64,000 nt of DNA from Guillardia theta CCMP2712 (Eukaryota > Cryptophyceae > Pyrenomonadales > Geminigeraceae). Below the pieces are notes generated by a model. The model ran no database searches and was not told where the DNA came from. It saw only the letters and a program-made list of their open reading frames with translations. Location: positions 315,451 to 379,450 of the forward strand of contig NW_005434649.1 in assembly GCF_000315625.1 (NCBI RefSeq), written 5' to 3'. The translations under genes were made by a program, and so were the position numbers. This document shows, piece after piece, positions 56,101 to 64,000 of the stretch (positions are counted from its first letter, which is position 1; every line of letters starts with the position of its first letter).

Positions 56101-59100
56101 CGTCGGAGGGAGCGAACCTGTTTTTGCTCCTCCTTCTACTTGGGGCTCTGGATATCTCCGACCTGCGAGCTTTTCCGGCACTTGCACGTCCAGTAGGAGC
56201 TTGTTGGGTGTGTTCATGCTCGAGGGGCAAAGGACGGGCATCGAACGGATCGAGATTGTTACACCTGGAACAAGTTGCAGCGCCAACGTCCAGGTAACCA
56301 TCTCCAGTCCGGACAGGGACAGAGTAACGGATGGGCTGACCAACACTCCCGTGTGTCCGTCCGACAGCTCTCTATGTTCTCAGGCTACAGCAGTCGCAAC
56401 TGTCAGCGGAGGGTCCATCACCAGCATCGTCCTCACCAACGCCGGCAGTGGGTACTTGCTTGCCCCTGTAGTGACTATGACCAACCCCAGCACCAACACT
56501 CCTTGCGACGCCTTCGCCATCGCACACTTGTCGCACAACTTCACCTCCCGTCTGCGGGTTACAGCAGACCCAAACTTGATGATGTATCAACCCGAGCGAG
56601 ATCATTTTGACTCCCTCACTGGCCTCCACTCCTCCGTCTTTGCTGCCGTCTCTCTCTACAACCGATATGATGCAAGAAAGTCAAACGCCGAGGTCGGAAC
56701 AGGATACGTGAGTGCGATAGTTGTGACGTCGCTACCCCCCTCCACCTGCATAGGACCCATCACCATCGAGCCTCCGCCCTCAGGCAGGACAGCAAAGGCT
56801 CGGACAGCAGGCAACGGCGGCATCGCATCGATCGAGGTCATCGATGGAGGGTACGGGTACGAGTATCCTCCAGCTGTCAGCTTTCCATGTGGAGGAGGCA
56901 GTGCTCGGGCTATTCTAGGCTTCACAACTTCAGACGTCCACATGGCCGGGCCAAGAGCCTCCTCCTACACAGGGATGCAGTCGGCTCTGCTGACATCATC
57001 GTCCAAGGCTCCCGCCTTCCGTTTCTCGATGGACTCGCCAGTGGTAGTCGGCTTCAACAAGGCTTGCAGCACTGCAGTCACGCAAACGATGCTGAGGGCA
57101 GGCGCCTCGTGGAACAGCTCTCGAGTTACTGCAGTGACCATCCCTCAGCAGGGAGTCGCAGGGTTTGCGTTTGGGTTCACAAGCGTGAAGATAAGTCCGT
57201 CAGCCATCAACACCAACGGTCTGGTCGATGCTCATGCCGACGCCTTGGCGGTCCCCACCTGGTCCTTTCCTGCCTCGGGGTCGAGGCTTGTCAACGGGGA
57301 AACTGGGATAGTGCATTACAATGGACCAACGGCAGTGACTAATCTCTTCAGCTGCGATCAGTCGGTGCTGGTTTTCAGCCCTCCGCAACGAGGAGGAGGG
57401 CAGGTGTTGAAGATTAAAGTCTCTCAAGCTGCGGGAGCAAGCTTCCCGAGCTACGAGATCGTACAGCAAGGTCAAGGGTATGCAAACATCCCGATCGTTG
57501 TCGACATTGAGTTCAGCGTCGGAGGGTCAGTCAAGAGCTACAGACAAGACTACGCTGATCTGAGCAGCAGCCAGTCAACACTCTGCAAGCCCTCCTTCTT
57601 CTCCTTGAACACGGCATACCAGGGAACCAACGTCTACTCGAGTTTTGTCATACCCTCAGGCACAGGGGCACAGCAGACAGGTCTGACTCTCGACGGAGCT
57701 CTCATCACCCGTGAGGGGTACGGATACCAAAGCTCTGGCTCCATACCCATCGCGACCTTCAGCTGCAGTGGATGTTCCAGCAGCGCATGTGCTGACAAGG
57801 ACGCCAACTCCATCGCCAACGAGCTCTGCACTGCCTCAGACCTCAAGGTGGAGGCGACAGTGAGCAGCGAGTGCTCGGGCACCTGCCTGCATTCAGTAGC
57901 GACCAGCGCCTTCTTCTCCCCCAGCAATCGCGATGGGCTGCAGATCTGCTCGCCGGCAAATGGAGCTGGAGGAGACTACAGGACCCGCAAGACGCTGCAG
58001 ATGCGCGTGTCGAGCGGGCCTTCGGCGTACTCCAACAGCAACGTCTACACGGCTCGACGTAGCCAGGGCTTTCAAGGCCCACGAGGCTCCTTGATCTTCA
58101 AGATCACAGCCAACGAGACTTTCGCGTCGTCCTCCCGCTGTCAACCTCCGCGCGTCATCGTTGAGCCTCCCTCCTCAGGAGGAGTGCAGGCAGAGGTCGT
58201 GCTCGACTACATCGACACAAGCCAGGACCCCTATTCCAACGAGCCGTCTGCGAGCTCGACAGCAGCCAACAAGGGCTTCACAGCAGATGCTGCTCCCTAC
58301 CAGTACGTGCTCAGAGTCATCAACGCAGGATCCGGGTACTTGACCACTCCGAGCATCAGGGTCGTCGATTCTCCCGTGTCGTTGCCCGCATGTCCAGCTC
58401 CCACTATCGGAGCATACCCAAGGAGCGGGATGGTCGCATCCAGGGTCGAGCTTGTCAGGAACATCTCCCTACCAGAGCTTAAACAGGGAGGCGCAAACGT
58501 TCAACCGACGTGCAGCAGCGGGGCGTATGTCGTCAAGACTCTTTGTCCGGGATCCAACCTCTGCACAAGCGCCTACTCCAAAGCAGAGTTGAACCCGCTG
58601 CCCTCATGCTCAGCCTCCTCGCAATGCAGTCCATGTGCTACATTCCCTTGCCCCGCCAGCACCTGCGCGGCAGACAACTGTCCCTCCTACCTCTCGACAG
58701 TTCTCGATGCTTCTCTCTCAAGCGTGGTCGCTGATGAGGCCCTGGCGTCCATCGGGTGGGATGCTCGGACACAGCAGCCAGTGCTGCTCAACGCGGGCTT
58801 CGGCTTCTCTCCTAGCTCACCTAACCCGCTGAGGCTCGAGTTTCCCTCGGATTCAGGACAAGCGTATCCATGCGCGGAGATCCTTCTCTACTTCACCGAC
58901 AGCCCCAGCTCAGAAGCGCTTCAGCCGGGCCCTCTCTACTGGCCGGGGGACTTATCTTTTGATCAGAGCTCGGTCCGCAACCTCGCGGGGCAGGTTACCG
59001 CAGTCGACTATCTGTTTAGACCCGCCTTCATCAACGCGGTCTTCGGGTCCTTCAGCAGCTTCCCCGTCACGACTCTTGTGGCTCTCAGAGATCAGTCGGC

Positions 59101-62100
59101 TCGTAGACTCCTCCAGACCTCCAGGTCGGCTCTCCTGATAGTGCAGTCAGTGACCGGGTTCAAGGTGGGCGACTACCTCCGACTCGTCGATGAGATCCTC
59201 CTCGTGGACGCGATCAGTGTCGAGCAGAACTCCCTCGCGGTTACTCGAGGCGCGTTGAACTCCAGCATAGCCTTGACCTTCAGTGCTGGCACCGTTGTCA
59301 GGACCTTCAACCCCGGCTCCGTGCTGTTGCAGAGTGTCCCAAGGAACGCGACAAGCATCGATGTGTCAAATACAGCCAAGTTTAGGTCGGGCAGATACAT
59401 CCAGGTGGAGAAGGAAGTCATGTACGTCACTGCCGTAGGGGCCTCGTCGCTGACTGTTCTTCGAGCACAAGGAGGGACCATCGCGTCTAGTCATGCCGCG
59501 TTCAAGGCGGTGGGCTACGTTCGTCCCTCCCAGCAGTATCCCGTTGTACTGGTAGAAGCCGTCACAGCCAATCAAACCTCCATGTCTGTGTCGGACGCGA
59601 GCCTTTTCTTCGTGGGGGCCTTGATCAAGGTGCTGGAAGAGTCTATGGCAGTCACTTCGATCTCCGGCAACCAACTCACGGTCAAGCGAGCACAGGAAGG
59701 AACATCAGCTTCATCGTACCCGACACAAGTGCTAGTGAAGTTGACAGTTATCTCGCCGAGCGTGAATTCTTCCGATTCGTCAGGCGCTTCCGTCTCCATC
59801 GAGGGGGGTGTGCTCCAAACAGCCCCCTCCATCATCTATAGATCAAACATGGTACTGCTAACTCATCTCAGCTCCAGCGACACTGTTCTACATGTGCAGG
59901 ACCCAGTGAAGGATACCAACTCATCCGGCTTTCAGCCAGGCGACTATCTTCTAATATTTAACTATTACGTTTTGAACTACGAGGCGATGTTGGTGTTGAG
60001 TGTTGAGACTGCTACAGTATCGCAGTATCTCTATCAGAACCTGACGGTCGAAAGAGGTCAGTTTCAGTCATATGCACAAGAGTTTTTTCAAGGGGTCTCG
60101 GTGAACCTTCTGTTCAACCCTCGTGTCCTTGAGCAGGATATCACTGACACGGGCACGCACGCGAGCTTCTCCAACACCTATGGACTACAATCCGGAGATC
60201 TGCTGTGGACGTTCCCGGCCAATGACAACGCTGGAGAGATAGAAGTGATGGAGTATCAGTCGGACGGTAGTGTGCTCCGAGGCTTGATCCCTGACTGGGC
60301 TGGGAAGTCACAAGCTACCACCGTGTCAGCAGGAGCGCTTGTGCAGACTGTTGCTGAGCCTGCCTACCTCAATCCTCCGTATTGTACCCACGTCAATAAC
60401 AGTTTAGTTAGCATGTCAAGGACATCAGATTTTGCAGTTGGAGACAACGTGAGCGATGGGCATACAGTTTACAAGGTGACAGCGATCGATGCAGCATCAA
60501 ACAACATCACTGTAGAAAGTTTGTACTTTGCAGGTACTCCTTGTGGTAAATACGGCTTTCTGGTCAAGATTGAGGGTCTGAGACTCCTCAGCTCGAGTTT
60601 CACTGTCTCTCGCTCATTTGACCCACTTGCTGTCTACACTATCTCCTTGTCCACTCAAGTCTCTGACTTCTACTCCCCGGGAGACTTCGTGTGGATAGCT
60701 GACGGGAGCACGTCAAGTTATGCGATGTTTCAAGTTGAATCTGTTGGAGATTACTCTCTAAATGTAGCTGTATTCACCGATTCGCTTGGCAGTACATTCA
60801 ACAAAGACATAGCAGTCTTGTACAAGTACGAGAGGTTTGACGTCATCAATGGTGCCGCACTGTCTCCCGGTGACAGCGTCTTGTTCTCGTGGAATACCTG
60901 GGGCGGGACAGCACAAGTCATTTCATCCTCTGAGAACCAAGTACGCCTCAAGTTCACCTCAGGAAGGTATAACTCAGACCTTCGTGCTTCATACTTTGAG
61001 GATATGTTTCAGACCTTTCAGCTCCTACCAGTCTCGAAGAAGAGCTACGCCAAGTCAAAGCTTGCTCTAGCCGTTAACTCGAGCGAAACGCGCGTCATTC
61101 TCTTCGACGCCTCTGGGTTCCGAGTGGGCAACAACTTCATTATCGACAACGAGATCATGACCATAGACAACATCAACGGCAACCTCCTTCAAGTCTCTCG
61201 AGCTCAAGCTGGCACCGCTGCTGCCCCTCACAACCTCGGAGCAAACATCACATGGACCGCTCCCACCTCCACGACGTCATCACCAGTGTCTTCTGTTACT
61301 CCCCTGACCCGACGCAGCGAGCACCTCAGGTACATCTCAGAGCTGGGCTCCATCACCCTTCCGAGCTCGATCCTGCAGGCCTCCAGCAGCTATCAGGACG
61401 TGTGGGCTATACTTGATCATGAGATCATTTTGATCCGGCAGCCCGCCTTAAACATAGTCCAGGCTTCTGACCGCGGACTGAGAGGAACGGTAGCAGCTGC
61501 TCACGTGACCAACACGCCCTACAACATCCCCAACGCGCTCTTCTCCTGGCAATTTAACGTCAGGTCAAGCTTGCTTGGCTCGTCGGGCTTTTCAGCTTTG
61601 CCTGTCTACAGCATGAATGCTGCTGGAGTGATCGCATTGTCCGGAGTCCATGTGCTGTCGGGTGGATCCGGAGTCTCAGGTCGGCCATCCTTCCAGCTGA
61701 GCACCAACAGGTTCATCGACAGCGATGCGCAAGGACAGTCAGTCGGAGGAGTGACTTACTCATACCGTCCTCTGATCCAACAGACTTACCTTGGGGTCGA
61801 CCTCTCCAACAAGTTCACTCAGAGACTGATCAGACCCAATCTCAATTACCCCGTGACCTACCAGCCCTGGAGGTTCCCAGCAGACCCTCTCTACTTCCAG
61901 GACAGGATGGACGGGTTTGACCCGAGCTCGGACAGCTCCCTCCTGTCTCACAACGGCTCCAATGCCATCAACGCGAGCTCGCCCATCCCCTTCGAGCCAG
62001 GCTCACCAGTGTTTGTGCTCGACTCCTTTGGTCAGATGCTGGGCGATCAGGCTGTACCCCATCAGAGCCTATCGGTGTCCGATGGTGCGGCATACTCCTA

Positions 62101-62617
62101 CTCCATCACCAGTAGACCTTCCGTGCTGGACTCTACCTGGAGCAGCCCCGCCTTACTCATCGTGTCGACTTCGTCGGCTACTACAGCAGAAATCTTCTTC
62201 AACGACACTGTAGCGGGCTTATACTCTAACGGACAAAAGAATGCCCTGCTGTCCTCCAGCAGCCGGATGTTTGCATGGAAGACAGACCCACGCAAGCTTG
62301 CTGTGCACGTCGGAGCCGTTGGAACAGGGTTAAACACAGCAAGTGCGAGCTCGTCGACATCAGCAGGAGGTCAGAACATCGGAGCCATCATTGGAGGCGT
62401 CATCGCGGGCGTCGTCGGAGCAGCTCTGATTGGTTTCCTTGCCTACAAACTTATCGCACCTAAACTTGTCGCCAAGGCTGTAGACGAGGTGATTGTGCCC
62501 GTCTACCTGCCTCAGGCGTATCCTGCCCTGCCCGTAGACTACGCTACAGCAGCTCCCATGCCAATCAGCATCAGCACTCCAGTCTATGGCCAGCAGCCCT
62601 TGGCTTACGGCATGTAG
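50162..62617 (+). CDS. Giant type I membrane surface protein with three repeat classes (4135 aa)
   Basis: Exon 1 (50162-50188, MPAHMHGLQ) is joined by a 48 nt intron to a single exon of 12.4 kb (50237-62617). The intron sits inside the signal peptide: joined, it reads MPAHMHGLQAILLLIQLMSN then PLHA. The ectodomain has class A repeats (about six, 51149-53760, each about 155-190 residues, with VCITLRPNF / ITISGLTG motifs). Class B repeats carry a GGSGY..PP.V motif (for example at 54000, 54197, 55369, 56441, 56846, 57469, 57713, 58325, 61655). Class C repeats of about 74 residues (59128, 59353, 59575, 59875, 61084) read VGD.I.ID.E.M.V..V then LTV.RAQ.GT.A..H. Many Cys and NxS/T sites suggest an oxidised, glycosylated exterior. 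One C-terminal helix (IGAIIGGVIAGVVGAALIGF) and a 53-residue Tyr/Pro-rich tail follow. Likely a cell-coat or adhesion protein (inference). No family name is certain. Confidence 0.88.
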
Positions 62618-62644
62618 GGGAAGGCAATGGGACTTGATGATCCG

Positions 62645-62671
62645 GCAGGCAGCAGCAGCTGCTGCCTGCCT
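62645..62671. repeat. Inverted repeat GGCAGGCAGCAGCAG/CTGCTGCCTGCC
   Basis: A near-continuous palindrome directly downstream of the giant gene's stop codon, within its 3' untranslated sequence. It could form a hairpin in the mRNA. Confidence 0.7.
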
Positions 62672-63060
62672 TGTAGAGCTCGATACGAGCCTTCGATTCT
62701 ATTGAATGATAATAAAGTAAGTAATACCGGTTATTTCCGATTGAATTAAGTCGCCTCAAGCGCAGTGCGATGATGGAAGAGCTTCATGGAGAACTCATAG
62801 CGAAACAATCTCATTTAGTGGTACACGAGCGAAGCTTTGTCCTCGACTCTCACTGATACTGGTAGTAATCTCCTGTCAGACTCATCTAACCCTGACTTTC
62901 TTCATGTCCTCTACCCCTTGGTCGGGCCTCGATGTGCGTACCTGTACAGGCTTCGGCGTGTTTTCATCTGATGGATGGTGAATCTGCCACTCACCTAGTC
63001 GATAGCCAATCCTGAGACCTAGTGACAGCCTCCTATTTTCTTACTTTTCACCAAGATCGA

Positions 63061-63173
63061 GATGAAGTAGGAGGCATCTTGAAGATGAAGTAGGAGGCAT
63101 CTTGAAGATGAAGTAGGAGGCATCTTGAAGATGAAGTAGGAGGCATCTTGAAGATGAAGTAGGAGGCATCTTG
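63061..63173 (+). repeat. 23-bp tandem repeat, about 4.9 copies
   Basis: The unit GATGAAGTAGGAGGCATCTTGAA starts at 63061, 63084, 63107, 63130 and 63153, with perfect copies and the last one short. The 23-nt length is not a multiple of three, so it does not encode a constant peptide repeat. Confidence 0.95.
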
Positions 63174-63333
63174 TTCTCGTGGACTTCGCTCGTGTCACGA
63201 AGTAGGTGTTGATTTGAATCTGAGCTAGCAGGAGTAAAACATATGAAATGGTACACACTGACGCGAGGGCATGCACTTCTGTCTGACTGTACCTCTAGGA
63301 TACGCTTATCTCAATGCACAGGACCACAGAAGA

Positions 63334-64000
63334 ACGGTGAGTCTCAGAACGTTGCTTTTCTCTCCACCGCCCTGGCTGAATCTCCCTTCTCCTCAACGTC
63401 CTCGTTTGACTTTCCTACGTTGGCTTTCTACCTCTTCAACCTCCTGTCTCAACTGTCATCATCCAACCACCTGCCCCCCTTCTCTTGTTCTGATGGCTTC
63501 CCACAGGCCCCAAACTTCCCGGGCTATCGCCCTGACATTGCAAAGAAGTGAAGGAAGTCACTTCCTCCACGTGCTATGGCATCAATGACTTCACTGTACA
63601 AATAATCCCATGCGACATCTAGACTTTGTGAGGTGTAAACAAGAATCTTTCAGATCTCCTCTTTCTCTGCCTCTCTGCATGTCAATCATCATCAGGCGCT
63701 CGATCGCCTCCTCCTCCCTAACAAACCTCTCTGTGAAGATGTAGACGTCGTTGGACCACAACCCTCCCCGCCCATTGACGCACTGCAAGAGCCAGTTGAT
63801 CATGGAAATCGCTGGAGAAGGGAGGAGGAAGCAGGTGGTTGCGTAGGAGGACGAAGCGAGGGAAAGTGGAAGGGGGGGGGGAGGAGGAGGTCTATACATC
63901 ATAAGGCGGCGACATGTTCTCAGCCTCTCCGAACATGTTGTACCTGCGATATTGCAGACTTTACTCCCTCCTGCCAGCCCTCACAGTCTGCTTACCTTGT
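63334..64000. repeat. Direct duplication, copy 2 (runs off the right edge)
   Basis: Matches 47402-48073 in the same orientation. It includes a copy of the last dehydratase exon at 63507-63551 (PNFPGYRPDIAKK and stop intact), but the sequence before 63334 is unrelated to the dehydratase, so that exon is stranded unless it belongs to a different gene. Confidence 0.95.
63591..64000 (-). CDS. Second copy of the WSC-like secreted protein gene (partial, runs off the right edge)
   Basis: Exon 5 (63591-63782) and exon 4 (63898-63943) have exactly the same lengths and splice sites as copy 1, with no stop or frameshift. The last five bases of the window (63996-64000) are the end of exon 3. The 5' part with the signal peptide lies outside, so it is unknown whether the copy is complete. 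Intact phases argue for a young duplicate or an assembly duplicate rather than a decayed pseudogene. Confidence 0.7.

Larger units (their letters stand above)
62618..63333. other. Spacer after the giant gene
   Basis: Contains a GC-rich hairpin-like GGCAGGCAGCAGCAGCTGCTGCCTGCC at 62645-62671 just after the stop, an AATAAAGTAAGTAATA stretch near 62710 that suits polyadenylation, and a 23-bp tandem repeat. No gene seen. Confidence 0.5.

Noticed and set aside
63061-63173. CRISPR-like array
   Set aside because: The 23-bp units are directly adjacent with no unique spacers, in a eukaryotic genome; it is a simple tandem repeat.

Overview
This is nuclear DNA of a eukaryotic microbe. The main evidence is the genes with short spliceosomal introns (mostly 45-100 nt, GT-AG with a few GC-AG), whose reading phase is restored exactly when the introns are removed. 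The proteins are eukaryotic: DGAT2 acyltransferase, SPAG17/PF6 of the flagellar central pair, a four-domain voltage-gated cation channel, PP2C, and a helicase-associated-repeat protein. A flagellated unicellular alga, possibly a cryptophyte, fits. That placement is inference from gene content and style, not something the sequence proves. One 100-base assembly gap lies at 26401-26500.

Layout. 0-9.5 kb: the 3' end of a coiled-coil gene (+), a three-exon secreted repeat protein (-), several small unrecognised genes, and the first convergent pair (A and B) of a four-member family of short proteins. 9.5-15 kb: a 1746-residue four-domain channel (-) with an EF-hand pair between domains II and III. 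17-23 kb: a protein with four helicase-associated repeats (+), the other two family members (C and D, divergent), and an IQ-motif protein (-). 24-26 kb: DGAT2 (-), resolved here into 11 exons. 26.7-33.6 kb: SPAG17 (+). 34.1-38.8 kb: a HEAT-repeat/coiled-coil protein ending in a TIR-like segment (+). 39.1-41.3 kb: PP2C (-). 44.6-47.6 kb: a threonine/serine dehydratase with a regulatory C-terminal domain (+). 47.7-48.6 kb: a small secreted WSC-like protein (-). 50.2-62.6 kb: a giant type I membrane protein of 4135 residues (+) encoded almost entirely by one 12.4 kb exon. 63.3-64 kb: a near-identical direct copy of 47.4-48.07 kb.

Intergenic DNA is of three kinds: AT-rich spacers, spacers dotted with ACCCACCC/GGGTGGGT runs, and islands of GGCC/GCCGGC-rich palindromic sequence (near 5.6, 8.6, 16.9, 23.8 and 42.7 kb). 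Three perfect inverted repeats lie in the spacer before the giant gene. There is no sign of an operon or of one pathway tying the genes together. Links that make sense are SPAG17 (motility), the cation channel with Ca-binding EF hands (excitability or flagellar control), and the secreted or surface proteins near the right end.

Exon limits below were worked out by eye from splice signals and phase. Where both phases agree on either side of a junction, the limit is likely right; elsewhere the text says it is approximate.
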